From positions 1-56,274 of the forward strand of contig NZ_JADDUE010000019.1 of the NCBI RefSeq assembly GCF_016526145.1: DNA of 56,274 nucleotides, written 5' to 3'. The notes beneath the pieces are model-generated. The model had not been told where the DNA came from, searched no databases, and saw only the letters and a program-made list of their open reading frames with translations. The position numbers and the translations under genes are program-made. Positions 31,682 to 42,225 of this stretch are shown here, piece by piece; the first letter of the stretch is position 1; each line of letters starts with the position of its first letter. Source of the DNA: Saccharopolyspora galaxeae (GTDB lineage: Bacteria > Actinomycetota > Actinomycetes > Mycobacteriales > Pseudonocardiaceae).

Positions 31682-32356
31682 TCAGTCCGCGTTGAACCGG
31701 AACCCGACGCCGCGCACGGTCGCGATCCGCTGCTCATCGGCGCGGCCGTTGCCGTCGCCGAGCTTCCGGCGCAGCCACGAGATGTGCATGTCCAGGGTTT
31801 TGCTGCCCTTGCGGCTGGCTTCCGGCCACACCTCGTGCAGGATCTCCTCGCGGGTGACGACCTGGCCCGCGTGCTGCATCAGCACCCGCAGCAGCTCGAA
31901 CTCCTTGTTGGCCAGGCCGACCTCCTGCTCGTCGACCAGCACCCGCCGCGCGGTGAGCTCCAGGCGGACCCCGGACGCCTCCAGCGTTTCCGGCGAGCCG
32001 CGGCGCAGCAGCGCCCGGATGCGGGCCATCAGCTCGGCCAGCCGGAACGGTTTGGCCACGTAGTCGTCCGCGCCCGCGTCCAGGCCGACCACGAAGTCGA
32101 CCTCGTCGGTGCGGGCGGTGAGCATCAGCACCGGGATGCCGCGGCCCTGCGCGCGCAGCCTGCGGCACACCTCCAGGCCGTCCATTTCCGGCAGCCCGAG
32201 GTCCAGCACCATCAGGTCGATCACGCCGGACGACGCCTCCCGCAACGCGGCAGGGCCGTCCTCGATCACACGCACCGAGTAGCCCTCCCGCTGCAGCGCC
32301 CTCGACAACGGCACAGCAATGGCTGGGTCGTCCTCGGCCAGCAGCACTACGCTCAC
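31682..32356 (-). CDS. OmpR-family response regulator
   Basis: This 224-residue protein has a receiver domain with acidic pair EDD (8-10), phospho-acceptor D52 (LDLGLPEMDG) and YVAKPF near the conserved Lys, then an OmpR/PhoB winged helix (LANKEFELLRVLMQHAGQ, KTLDMHISWLRRKLG, RGVGFRFN). Two GTG codons could start it; 32356 (VSVVLLAEDD) fits the family. It is the first gene of an operon with the kinase. The 100-bp gap to the divergent HisN-type gene must hold its promoter. Confidence 0.93.
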   Translation of the reverse strand: MSVVLLAEDDPAIAVPLSRALQREGYSVRVIEDGPAALREASSGVIDLMVLDLGLPEMDGLEVCRRLRAQGRGIPVLMLTARTDEVDFVVGLDAGADDYVAKPFRLAELMARIRALLRRGSPETLEASGVRLELTARRVLVDEQEVGLANKEFELLRVLMQHAGQVVTREEILHEVWPEASRKGSKTLDMHISWLRRKLGDGNGRADEQRIATVRGVGFRFNAD

Positions 32357-32460
32357 GCTCCCCACCCTAGATGTCCGCCAAGATCAGACTCGTCTCTAGG
32401 GAGCGTTCGCCGGGGGGCGGGGCCGCTGCGCCATCGGCGGGCACGATTAAGGTTCCGAGC

Positions 32461-33237
32461 GTGACGATCGCCGCTGACCTGGAACTCGCGCTGCACCTGG
32501 CCGACACCGCGGACGCGCGCACCACCGCCCGGTTCCGCGCCCAGGACCTGGACGTGACCAGCAAACCCGACCGCACCCCGGTCACCGACGCGGACCTCGC
32601 GGTGGAGGACGCGGTGCGCGCGGTGCTGGCCGAGCAGCGGCCCGGTGACGAGGTCGCGGGCGAGGAGCGCGGCGGGGACGCCTCGGGGCCGCGCGCCTGG
32701 GTGCTGGACCCGATCGACGGCACGAAGAACTTCCTGCGCGGCGTGCCCGCCTGGGCGACGCTGATCGCACTGGTCGAGCACGGCACGCCGGTGGTGGGCG
32801 TGATCAGCGCGCCGGCGCTGGGCAGGCGCTGGTGGGCCGCGGTCGGGCAGGGCGCGTGGGCTTCCGGCGGCGCGGGCCCCGAGCGGATCGCGGTGTCGGG
32901 CGTGCGGGAACTCGCCGACGCCTACGTGTCCACCACGCACCTGGGCACCTGGGTCGAGCACCACTCGCGGGAGTCCTACCTGCGGCTGGTGGACGCCTGC
33001 TGGGAGAACCGGGCGTTCGGCGACTTCTGGCAGCACTGCCTGGTCGCCGAAGGCGCCATCGACCTGGCCGCGGAACCGATCGTGAACCCGTGGGACGTGG
33101 CCGCCGCGCAGGTGCTCGTGCAAGAGGCCGGCGGCACCTTCACCGACCTGGACGGGACCGCGGATCACCGCGGCGGCACGGTGCTCACCTCGAACGGCCA
33201 CCTGCACGCGGACGCGCTGGCCCTCCTGCGGCGCTGA
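32461..33237 (+). CDS. hisN: Histidinol-phosphatase, inositol-monophosphatase type
   Basis: This 258-residue Mg-dependent phosphatase has the IMPase motifs: DADLAVEDAVRAVL, EERGG (metal Glu), WVLDPIDGTKNFLRG (D-P-I-D-G-T) and NPWDVAAAQVLVQEAGG. The HisN subgroup of actinobacteria removes phosphate from histidinol-phosphate; other small phosphates are possible substrates. GTG 32461 is preceded by TAAGGT (32448-32453) with a 7-nt gap and no Shine-Dalgarno, so it is probably leaderless. An upstream in-frame start at 32371 adds residues without family similarity. Confidence 0.8.
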   Translation: MTIAADLELALHLADTADARTTARFRAQDLDVTSKPDRTPVTDADLAVEDAVRAVLAEQRPGDEVAGEERGGDASGPRAWVLDPIDGTKNFLRGVPAWATLIALVEHGTPVVGVISAPALGRRWWAAVGQGAWASGGAGPERIAVSGVRELADAYVSTTHLGTWVEHHSRESYLRLVDACWENRAFGDFWQHCLVAEGAIDLAAEPIVNPWDVAAAQVLVQEAGGTFTDLDGTADHRGGTVLTSNGHLHADALALLRR

Positions 33238-33256
33238 TCGCTTCAGGACTGGCGCT

Positions 33257-33592
33257 TCAGGACTGGGCGGGCGTACCGCTCGGCGGCGTGGCGGGCTCCT
33301 GCACGGTCGTGCCGGTGGGCTTCGAGGTCCGGTCGACCGGGCCGATCACGCCGCGCAGCGCCTGCGTCCAGGTGAGCCTGCCGAACAGGTAGAAGCAGGC
33401 GACCTGCTCGCTGCTGAACCGCGCCCAGTCGTAGCGGTTGCCCTGCTCGCGCCAGAACACCTCCCAGCCGGGCACGCCGTCGATCTCGGTGCGCAGCAGG
33501 CACCAGGCGTTGTCCGCTTCGGCACCGAGCGAGACCAGTTCCGCGGGCACGCCCATCGCCGTGAGCCAGCCGAGCACCGATTCGGTGTTCAC
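33257..33592 (-). CDS. Small cytoplasmic protein, probable immunity factor for the TNT toxin
   Basis: This 111-residue acidic/aromatic protein (LGWLTAMGVPAELVSLGAEA, WEVFWREQGNRYDWARFSSE, ACFYLFGRLTWTQALRG) has no signal peptide or helix bundle. Its GTG start overlaps the stop of the TNT-domain gene (GTGA), the usual arrangement for a toxin followed by its antitoxin or immunity gene; CpnT of mycobacteria has a neighbouring immunity factor. The function is inferred from position. A 14-bp tandem duplication (CGCTTCAGGACTGG) at its 3' end puts a second copy of the stop region just outside the gene. Confidence 0.6.
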   Translation of the reverse strand: MNTESVLGWLTAMGVPAELVSLGAEADNAWCLLRTEIDGVPGWEVFWREQGNRYDWARFSSEQVACFYLFGRLTWTQALRGVIGPVDRTSKPTGTTVQEPATPPSGTPAQS

Positions 33593-34893
33593 TCCGCGCT
33601 CCCCTCAGTCGCTTCCTCCCGCGCGGCAGCCGGCTCAGCGCGCATCCGAGCCGTGCCCGCCTCCGTCTCGGCCCGCTGCACGGTCGAACGTTCCAGCCGG
33701 ATGGTGCCGGTTTCCTCCAACGCCGGGGCGAGCTCCGCGAGCAGGCCCAACGCCACCAGCTCCGCCAACGGGTGCGTGGTCCGGTAGCGGACGCCGCCGC
33801 CGCGCGCGCCGAACCACGGCGCGGTCACGGCTCGCCACACCGGCAACGGGTGCAGCACGCGGTACCGGTGGTACGGCAGCTCCAGGTACTCGGGCGGCAA
33901 GCTGCGCTCGGTGAACGCCGTCCCCTCCGGCGCAGCGACGCGGCCTTCGCCGTCGCCGAGCTCGTCGAGGACCGTGTCCGGGTCGAGCACGATCGGCTCA
34001 CCGGCCTCGGTGCAGCCCTCCGGGAACTCGTCGGGCGGCCACCGGTAATCGGATCCGGTGCTGCGGTATTCGCGGTCCCACGCGTGCTCGGACAGTTCGG
34101 CCAGCGGCTCGTGATCGGCGGTGAAGTCTTCGGGGCGCGACGCAGCTCCGCGGGCATCCGGCGGGGGAAGTTTCCCGGAGCGCACCCGGGCCAACGCGTC
34201 CCGGTCACCGACGAGCTCCGAGCGCGGGTGATCCAGCGGCCCGAAGCGGCGCGCGGCCCCCGGATCGGGCAACTGCCTGCTGGCGTTGGTCTGGGCGACC
34301 GGCAGATGGCCGATCGGGAACTGGTGCAGCATGAACGCCACCGTCTCCTTGTGCTCGCCTTGGCGATGCCCGGGAGCGGCGGCCTGCTCGGCGCGCGGCG
34401 GCTGCGGATAGGGCGGCCGGTTCGGCGGGTACGGCGCGCCCGGGTACCCGGCCTGCCGAGCCCGGTACGGGGAGCGCTGCCCGACCGCCGGTTGTCCGGG
34501 GTGCGGAGCTGGTGCGCCGGGTGCCTGCTGACCGGCCTGATTCGGTTGCCCGCCGGGCTGCCCCGGACGAACCGGCGGTTGCGCGGGCTGAGCCGGCCGG
34601 ACCGGTGGGCCGGGCGCCCATCCTTGCGGAAATGCGGGCTGTTGCGCGGAGCCGCGCTGCTGCCCACCGCTGCCGGGCCGGCCCTGCCCTGCCGGCGCGG
34701 AGGACGACATGGCCGACCACGCTTGATGCAGCGAACGCGGCGCGGTCACCGAAGCCGGGTCCACGCCTTCGACTCTCCAGCCACCTGCCGCGGACCCGGC
34801 GGACGACGAACCGATCGACACGGGACCGGTGTGCTCGCCCTCCGCCTGCCAAGCCGGGCCTTTCCCATCCGGCGCGGGAGGTTCGACGCCCAT
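33589..34893 (-). CDS. TNT-domain toxin (NAD glycohydrolase type)
   Basis: This 434-residue protein has a Pro/Gly/Gln-rich disordered N-terminal half (about 65-175), a middle segment with HKETVAFMLHQFPIGHLPVA, and a C-terminal TNT domain (about 283-385): GSDYRWPPDEFPEGC, RSLPPEYLELPYHRYRV, HPLPVWRAVTAPWFGARGGG. TNT domains hydrolyse NAD, as in M. tuberculosis CpnT. The family usually has GGGxQ at the end of the last motif; here it is GGGVRY, so Arg369 stands where a catalytic Gln is expected, and activity is uncertain. There is no Sec signal; export by an ESX system is possible but no ESX motor gene is present. ATG 34893. Confidence 0.82.
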   Translation of the reverse strand: MGVEPPAPDGKGPAWQAEGEHTGPVSIGSSSAGSAAGGWRVEGVDPASVTAPRSLHQAWSAMSSSAPAGQGRPGSGGQQRGSAQQPAFPQGWAPGPPVRPAQPAQPPVRPGQPGGQPNQAGQQAPGAPAPHPGQPAVGQRSPYRARQAGYPGAPYPPNRPPYPQPPRAEQAAAPGHRQGEHKETVAFMLHQFPIGHLPVAQTNASRQLPDPGAARRFGPLDHPRSELVGDRDALARVRSGKLPPPDARGAASRPEDFTADHEPLAELSEHAWDREYRSTGSDYRWPPDEFPEGCTEAGEPIVLDPDTVLDELGDGEGRVAAPEGTAFTERSLPPEYLELPYHRYRVLHPLPVWRAVTAPWFGARGGGVRYRTTHPLAELVALGLLAELAPALEETGTIRLERSTVQRAETEAGTARMRAEPAAAREEATEGSAE

Positions 34894-35085
34894 CGGTGCT
34901 CACCCCTGCCCTTTCCGCTCACGCCGGTGGTGTCGGTGGCACCGCGCCGGAGGCGATCACCGGAACGACGCGCACCGTCCACCGAATGGTTCCATGCCGC
35001 GCCCGCATGATCCGAGCCGGATCGTCCGCCCGCGGATGCCGGGGAGCACCGCCGCAGGGCCTTGGTCGGCTGCGATGATGCGGTC

Positions 35086-35547
35086 ATGGTGGCGATCGCG
35101 TACGAGGACCTCACGCCCGGCCGGGTCTTCGACCTGGGCTCGGTGCGGATCGACCGGACGGAGATGGTGGAGTTCGCCCGGCGGTTCGACCCGCAGCCGT
35201 TCCACGTCGACGAAGAAGCGGGCAAGCGCTCCGTGCTCGGCGGGTTGTGCGCGAGCGGCTGGTACACGGCTTCGCTGTGGATGCGGGCCTACGTGGATCA
35301 CGTCGTGGGCGATTCGACCTCGCAGGGCTCGCCCGGTGGCAACGAGCTCACCTGGAGCGCACCGGTGTTCCCGGACGACGAGCTGCGCTTCGGCATGGTC
35401 GTCAACAGCAGCAGGCGCTCGCACAGCAAACCCGGGCTGGGGCTGGTGGAGGTCACCGGCACCGCCGATCGCGACGACCAGCGGGTTCTGCGGTTCACCT
35501 TCGTCGCCCTGTTCGGCACCCGCGACGCGCCCGGCCAGGACGGCTGA
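35086..35547 (+). CDS. MaoC-like acyl dehydratase
   Basis: This 153-residue single hot-dog protein has the hydratase-2 motif region FDPQPFHVDEEAGKRSVLGG (Asp and His of the R-hydratase site) followed by LCASGWYTASLWMRAYV. It probably hydrates or dehydrates acyl-CoA; the exact substrate is unknown. ATG 35086 is preferred over the in-frame start at 35062 because the domain begins there. It converges with the HMG-CoA lyase gene, with one base between the two stops. Confidence 0.85.
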   Translation: MVAIAYEDLTPGRVFDLGSVRIDRTEMVEFARRFDPQPFHVDEEAGKRSVLGGLCASGWYTASLWMRAYVDHVVGDSTSQGSPGGNELTWSAPVFPDDELRFGMVVNSSRRSHSKPGLGLVEVTGTADRDDQRVLRFTFVALFGTRDAPGQDG

Positions 35548-35548
35548 G

Positions 35549-36499
35549 TCAGCCGGTGAGCGCTCGGACCACGCCGGACGGGCTCGGGCGGCCCAGCTGC
35601 TCGGCCATCCAGGCGCTGGTCGCGGCCAGCGCGGCGAGATCCACGCCGTGCCCGATGCCGAGCCCGTCGAGCATCCACACCAGGTCCTCGGTGGCGAGGT
35701 TGCCGGTCGCCGACTTCGCGTACGGGCAACCGCCCAGCCCGCCCGCCGAAGCATCCACAGTGGACACTCCGAGCCGCAGCGCCGCGCAGGTGTTGGACAA
35801 CGCCTGTCCGTAGGTGTCGTGGAAGTGCACCGCCAGCCGCGAAACCGGCACGTCCGCCGCGGTGCACGCCCGCAGCACCGCCTCGACGTGCCCGGGCGTG
35901 GCCACGCCGATCGTGTCGCCGAGCGAGAGCTGGTCGCAGCCCATGTCCAGCAGCCTGCGGCCCGCCCGCACGGCCTGCTCGACCGGCACCGGCCCCTCCC
36001 AGGGGTCGCCGAACACCATCGACAGGTAGCCCCGCACGGTCATGCCCGCTTCGACCGCGCGAGTCACCACCGGCTCGAACATCGCGAACTGCTCGTCCAG
36101 GCCGCGGTTGAGGTTGCGGCGGCTGAAGGCCTCGGTCGCCGATGCGAAGATCGCGATGTCGGTGACCCCGGACTCCAGCGCCCGGTCCAGCCCGCGCGCG
36201 TTCGGCACCAGCACCGGATAGCGCACTCCGGAACGGGGTCGCAGCCCGGCCAGCACGTCGGCCGCGTCGGCCAGCTGCGGCACCCACTCCGGGCGCACGA
36301 AGCTGGTCGTCTCCACGACGGGCAGCCCGGCCGCGGCGAGCCGGTGCAGGAACTCGAGCTTCACCTCGGCTGGCAGCACGCCCTGCTCGTTCTGCAGGCC
36401 GTCCCGCGGGCCGACCTCCCAGATCGTGACCTCGGCGGGCAGCCCGGCCGGCTCCGGCGAGGGCACCCGCATCGGAAGGCCGAGCTCGGGCGCGCTCAT
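35549..36499 (-). CDS. Hydroxymethylglutaryl-CoA lyase
   Basis: This 316-residue TIM-barrel protein of the HMGL-like family has VTIWEVGPRDGLQNEQ (metal-binding Asp and catalytic Arg), ETTSFVRPEWVPQLAD, LSLGDTIGVATPG, AVHFHDTYGQALSN (H-x-H-D) and the Cys loop GGLGGCPYAKSATGNLATED. It should cleave HMG-CoA to acetyl-CoA and acetoacetate in leucine breakdown. The ATG at 36499 overlaps the stop of the PH-domain gene (ATGA). Other leucine-pathway genes are not adjacent. Confidence 0.88.
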   Translation of the reverse strand: MSAPELGLPMRVPSPEPAGLPAEVTIWEVGPRDGLQNEQGVLPAEVKLEFLHRLAAAGLPVVETTSFVRPEWVPQLADAADVLAGLRPRSGVRYPVLVPNARGLDRALESGVTDIAIFASATEAFSRRNLNRGLDEQFAMFEPVVTRAVEAGMTVRGYLSMVFGDPWEGPVPVEQAVRAGRRLLDMGCDQLSLGDTIGVATPGHVEAVLRACTAADVPVSRLAVHFHDTYGQALSNTCAALRLGVSTVDASAGGLGGCPYAKSATGNLATEDLVWMLDGLGIGHGVDLAALAATSAWMAEQLGRPSPSGVVRALTG

Positions 36500-37008
36500 C
36501 GCTGCTGCTCGCCGTGGTGCTCGTCCACGTCGTCGTTGACCTCGTGGTAGAGCAGGGTGTGCACCCGCTGCACACCGGGGATGTCGTCGAACTCCAGCGG
36601 CTCGTCGGAGGCGGACTCGACGATCAGCGTGCCGCAGCCGAGCATCCGGTCGGCCAGGCCCTGGGTGAACCGCACGCTGTTGATCCGCCACATCGGGATG
36701 TCCACGCCGGTGCGGGTGAACACGCCCTCGCGGACCATCAGCCGCCGCGAGGTGACCACGAAGTGCGTGGTGCGCCAACGCAGCAGCGGCGCGAGCGTCC
36801 ACCAGACCACCAGGATCACGCCGACCACGGCGATCGCGATCCACGCGGGCAGGTGCCAGCTGTACTGCCCGGCCATCGCGGCGCCGTACGAACCGGCCCC
36901 GACGACCACCAAGAACAGCAGCACCGGGAAGAACAGCATCTTCCAGTGCGGGTGGGTGTGCACCACCACGTACTCGTCCTCACCGAGCAGGCTGTCCGGA
37001 TAGGCCAC
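36496..37008 (-). CDS. Membrane PH-domain (bPH2) protein
   Basis: This 170-residue protein has two hydrophobic helices (LFFPVLLFLVVVGAGSYGAA and WIAIAVVGVILVVWW) and then a bacterial PH-like domain (THFVVTSRRLMVREGVFTR, DIPMWRINSVRFTQGLADRM). It matches the Rv3278c type of the same gene block; its function is unknown. GTG 37008 has GGGAGGG about 7 nt upstream, a better start than the in-frame TTG at 37026. Its stop overlaps the HMG-CoA lyase start. Confidence 0.85.
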   Translation of the reverse strand: MAYPDSLLGEDEYVVVHTHPHWKMLFFPVLLFLVVVGAGSYGAAMAGQYSWHLPAWIAIAVVGVILVVWWTLAPLLRWRTTHFVVTSRRLMVREGVFTRTGVDIPMWRINSVRFTQGLADRMLGCGTLIVESASDEPLEFDDIPGVQRVHTLLYHEVNDDVDEHHGEQQR

Positions 37009-37073
37009 CGGAGATCCCTCCCTCAATCACCGCCGCCGATCACGCTACCTTCCCGCGCGCCCTCCGCACGTGA

Positions 37074-37901
37074 TCAGTTGGGGCGAAGGTGCACCACGTC
37101 GCCCGCGGAGACCGGTGTGCTGGCACCGTCCACGCCGCGCACCACCAACCGTCCCGACGGGTCCACGTCGGTGGCAACGCCGCGCAGGTCCTCGGTGCCC
37201 AGCTCGACCCGGATCCGCTGGCCGAGCGTGCCGCAAAGTCGCTGGTAGCGGTCCAGCAGGCCACTGGCCAGCACGTCCCCGTCCCGTTCCCGCCACTGCC
37301 GGTCAGCATCGGCGAACGCGCGGAGCAGGGCGACGGCGAACTCCTCGCGGTCCACCTCGGCACCCTGCGCTGCCAGCGAGGTCGCGGGCAGCCCGCCCGC
37401 GCCGTGCGGCAGATCTGCGGCCTGCTGGTGCACGTTGATGCCCATGCCGAGCACGATCGCCATCCCGTCCGGCGCGGCGACCCCTTCGGCGAGGATGCCC
37501 GCGGCCTTCTGCCAGCGGTCGGCGTCGCCGAGCAGCAGGTCGTTCGGCCACTTCAGCTTGGCGGTGAGCCCGAACATCGCCTGCACCGTCTCGGCGAGCG
37601 CGACTCCGCCGATCAGCGGCAGCCACGCGATGGCCTCGCGCGGCACGGTGGACGGCCGCAGCAGCACGCTGACGTGCAATCCCTGACCGCGCGGGGAAAC
37701 CCAGCCGCGGCTCAACCGGCCGCGCCCGGCCTGCTGCTCCTCGGCGAACAGCACCGTCCGGTCCGCCGCCCCGCGCCCGGCGGCCTGCACCAGGTCGGTG
37801 TTCGTCGACCCGGTCACGGTGACCACGTCCAGCGCCGAGTACGGGCCGTCTTCCACGAGTCGCTTGCGGAGGTTGTCGGCATCGAGCAGCACGGGCTCCA
37901 T
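37074..37901 (-). CDS. birA: Biotin-acetyl-CoA-carboxylase ligase
   Basis: BirA joins biotin to acyl-CoA carboxylase subunits. The 275-residue class I protein has no N-terminal DNA-binding domain. Key motifs are TGSTNTDLVQAA, EEQQAGRGRLSRGWVSP (biotin/AMP loop), KLKWPNDLLLG and LGMGINVHQ. ATG 37901 has TAATCT (minus strand of 37908-37913) 6 nt upstream and no Shine-Dalgarno, so the mRNA is probably leaderless. In mycobacteria accD5 and accE5 follow birA at this place; here they are absent. Confidence 0.94.
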   Translation of the reverse strand: MEPVLLDADNLRKRLVEDGPYSALDVVTVTGSTNTDLVQAAGRGAADRTVLFAEEQQAGRGRLSRGWVSPRGQGLHVSVLLRPSTVPREAIAWLPLIGGVALAETVQAMFGLTAKLKWPNDLLLGDADRWQKAAGILAEGVAAPDGMAIVLGMGINVHQQAADLPHGAGGLPATSLAAQGAEVDREEFAVALLRAFADADRQWRERDGDVLASGLLDRYQRLCGTLGQRIRVELGTEDLRGVATDVDPSGRLVVRGVDGASTPVSAGDVVHLRPN

Positions 37902-37993
37902 GCGCCCAGATTACGAGCACGCTCGACCGGGTCGTGCGCGACCTGGGCATCGGCCGGTTGCGCGCTCGTCGCCGCAGCAGTGCCGGTGCGAGG

Positions 37994-39826
<1,833 letters not shown>

Positions 39827-40102
39827 CGATCCTCCTCATCGAGAACGCATGTTCCGGGCGATTCCGCCATTCCGAACGTTAAGGAACGGTTCCCCGCGTT
39901 TCTTCCGCCGAACGGCCGCACCGGACTCCGGGAATTTCCCAACCGCATTTCCGCGGACGATCCGCGAGGATCGACCGCTGCACCTGCGAGGACGGCGAAC
40001 GGTCCTTCTGGAGGAATGGCGGATCATCGGCAGCCACACTTTCGGCCGTGGCCGGGGTGCGCGCGCGGCGCTTAACCTGCCGGAAGATCATCGGAGGTGG
40101 CC

Positions 40103-42019
40103 GTGCCGGAAAAGTCGAAACGGCGGGGCGTGCTGCGCGCGCTGCTGTGCCCAGCCCTGCTGCTGCTCACCGCGACACCCGCGGTCGCAGCACCGGCCGC
40201 CCCGGCCCAACCGGAGCCGGTGCGCGAAACGGTGTGGGTGGACACCGGCCTCGACAACGACGGCGACGGCGCGACCGACCGGGTGGCCGCCGACATCGTC
40301 CGCCCGCCGACGGACCGGCCGGTCCCGGTGATCATGGATGCGAGCCCCTACTACTCCTGCTGCGGCCGCGGCAACGAGGACGAGCGCAAGACCTACGACG
40401 AGCAGGGCCGCCCGCAGGGTTTCCCGCTGTTCTACGACAACTACTTCGTGCCGCGCGGCTACGCGACGGTGCTGGTGGACCTGGCGGGCACGAACCGCTC
40501 CGAAGGCTGCGTGGACGTCGGCGGCGAGTCCGACGTGACCTCGGCGAAAGCCGTCATCGACTGGCTCAACGGGCGCGCGAAGGCTTACCAGCGCCCCACC
40601 GGCGGCGCCGAGGCGGACGCCGGCTGGTCCACCGGCGACACCGGCATGATCGGCAAGTCCTACGACGGCACGATCGCCAACGGCGTCGCCGCGACCGGTG
40701 TGGAGGGCCTGCGCACGATCGTGCCGATCGGGGCGATCAGCTCCTGGTACGACTACTACCGCTCGGACGGCGTCAGCTTCGGAACCGACCCGCGAGGGCT
40801 CGCCGAGAGCGTCGAGGAGGGCGGTGGCCGACCGGACTGCGGCCCGGTCAAGCAGCGGCTCGACGAAGGCGCACCGGCCAACGGCGACACGACGCCGATG
40901 TGGCGGCAGCGCGACTACGCACCGGACGCGGGCGAAGTCCGGGCCAGCGTGTTCGCCGTGCACGGGCTGGGCGACCTCAACGTCAAGACGATCCAGTTCG
41001 GGCAATGGTGGGACGCGCTGGCCGCGCACGACGTGCCGCGGAAGGTGTGGCTGAGCCAGACCGGCCACGTCGACCCGTTCGACTTCCGCCGCGCGGAGTG
41101 GGTCGACACGCTGCACCGCTGGTTCGACCACTACCTCAAGGGCGCGGACAACGGCGTCGAGCACGAACCGGCCGCGAGCATCGAACGCGCCCCGGACGAG
41201 TGGTCCGACGAACCCGGCTGGTCCGGCGAGACCGCCGCGCCGACCACGCTGCACCCGGCTCCCGGCGAGTCCCCGGGACTGGGCGGGCTCGGCGTCGCGC
41301 CCGCGGACGGCCAGGAGTCGTTCACCGACGACGGACACAGCACCGAGTACGACTGGGCCGAGCATCCGGATCAGCCCGCGGCGAACCGGACGCTGTTCAC
41401 CTCAGCGCCGTTGCAGCAGGACATGCGGGTCGCGGGCACCGGATCGGTGTCGGTGCGCGCGACGCCGGGCACCTCCAGCGCGCACCTGTCGGCGATGCTG
41501 GTCGACTACGGCCCGGCGACCACCCGCGACGCGCTGGGACCGGGTGAGGGCATCCGCACCCTGGACACCGAGTCCTGCTGGGGCGCGAACCGCCCCGGTG
41601 ACGACGCCTGCTACCGGGACACCGAAGCCACGAAGTCCGATGTGGACTACCAGATCGTGGCGCGCGGCTGGGCCGACCTGGCCAACCACGAATCGCTGTC
41701 GCAGGAGACCCCGTTGCAGCCGGGGAATCCGTACGAGATGACGTTCCGGCTGGGCACCACCGATCACGTCGTGCCTGCGGGGCACCGGCTCGGGTTGATC
41801 GTCGCGGGCACCGACGGATCCACGATCCAGCCTCCCGAGCAGCCCGGACGGGTCGATCTCGGGCTGGCGGGCACCTCGGTGTCGGTGCCGGTCGTCGGCG
41901 GCCCCGCGGCCGCGACCGCGGCCGGCCTGGCGGAGCAGCCCAGCAGCGCCCCGACCGTGCGGCCGGACCGCACCCCATCCCGCCCGACACCCCGCATCAA
42001 CGGCGACATCCCGGAGTGA
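40103..42019 (+). CDS. Secreted X-Pro dipeptidyl-peptidase/CocE-type hydrolase
   Basis: This 638-residue alpha/beta-hydrolase has a signal peptide (hydrophobic core LLCPALLLLTATPAVAA). It shows VIMDASPYYSCCG, GYATVLVDLAGTNRSEG, the nucleophile GMIGKSYDGT (Ser), GLGDLNVKTIQFGQWWDAL and SQTGHVDPFDF (His). The C-terminal jelly-roll domain (about 390-610) matches the S15 family. It should remove X-Pro dipeptides or cleave esters outside the cell. GTG 40103 has GGAGG 5 nt upstream. Its TGA stop overlaps the first bases of palindrome copy E1. Confidence 0.9.
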   Translation: MPEKSKRRGVLRALLCPALLLLTATPAVAAPAAPAQPEPVRETVWVDTGLDNDGDGATDRVAADIVRPPTDRPVPVIMDASPYYSCCGRGNEDERKTYDEQGRPQGFPLFYDNYFVPRGYATVLVDLAGTNRSEGCVDVGGESDVTSAKAVIDWLNGRAKAYQRPTGGAEADAGWSTGDTGMIGKSYDGTIANGVAATGVEGLRTIVPIGAISSWYDYYRSDGVSFGTDPRGLAESVEEGGGRPDCGPVKQRLDEGAPANGDTTPMWRQRDYAPDAGEVRASVFAVHGLGDLNVKTIQFGQWWDALAAHDVPRKVWLSQTGHVDPFDFRRAEWVDTLHRWFDHYLKGADNGVEHEPAASIERAPDEWSDEPGWSGETAAPTTLHPAPGESPGLGGLGVAPADGQESFTDDGHSTEYDWAEHPDQPAANRTLFTSAPLQQDMRVAGTGSVSVRATPGTSSAHLSAMLVDYGPATTRDALGPGEGIRTLDTESCWGANRPGDDACYRDTEATKSDVDYQIVARGWADLANHESLSQETPLQPGNPYEMTFRLGTTDHVVPAGHRLGLIVAGTDGSTIQPPEQPGRVDLGLAGTSVSVPVVGGPAAATAAGLAEQPSSAPTVRPDRTPSRPTPRINGDIPE

Positions 42020-42060
42020 AGGACTCCGTCGCCGCGATAGGCCGAGCGACGGCCCCCATC
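42018..42060. repeat. 43-bp intergenic palindrome, copy E1
   Basis: It begins GAAGGACTCCGTCGCC, has the centre GCGATAGGCCG and ends GACGGCCCCCATC, followed by GCTCACC. It begins one base inside the preceding stop codon. Its arms are more diverged than copies B and D. Confidence 0.65.
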
Positions 42061-42116
42061 GCTCACCTCCCATCCACACCGAAACCGACACGCACGCGCA
42101 CCACCCGACCGGTGCC

Positions 42117-42159
42117 GATGGACTCCTCGGCCCCAATGGGCCGGGCTACGGTCCCCGTC
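42117..42159. repeat. 43-bp intergenic palindrome, copy E2
   Basis: It begins GATGGACTCCTCGGCCCC, has the centre CCAATGGGCCGG and ends TACGGTCCCCGTC. Start-to-start distance from E1 is 99 bp. Both copies lie between the peptidase gene and maf. Confidence 0.65.
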
Positions 42160-42225
42160 ACCACTCGATGGCTCCGGTCCGGGAGCTGCGCGAACCGCAC
42201 CCGAACCACCCTCTAGAGTCGGGCC

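Noticed and set aside
33238-33266. Frameshift or truncation of the small TNT neighbour caused by the tandem CGCTTCAGGACTGG duplication
   Set aside because: The duplication includes the stop codon region and only repeats sequence after the gene end; the frame is intact.
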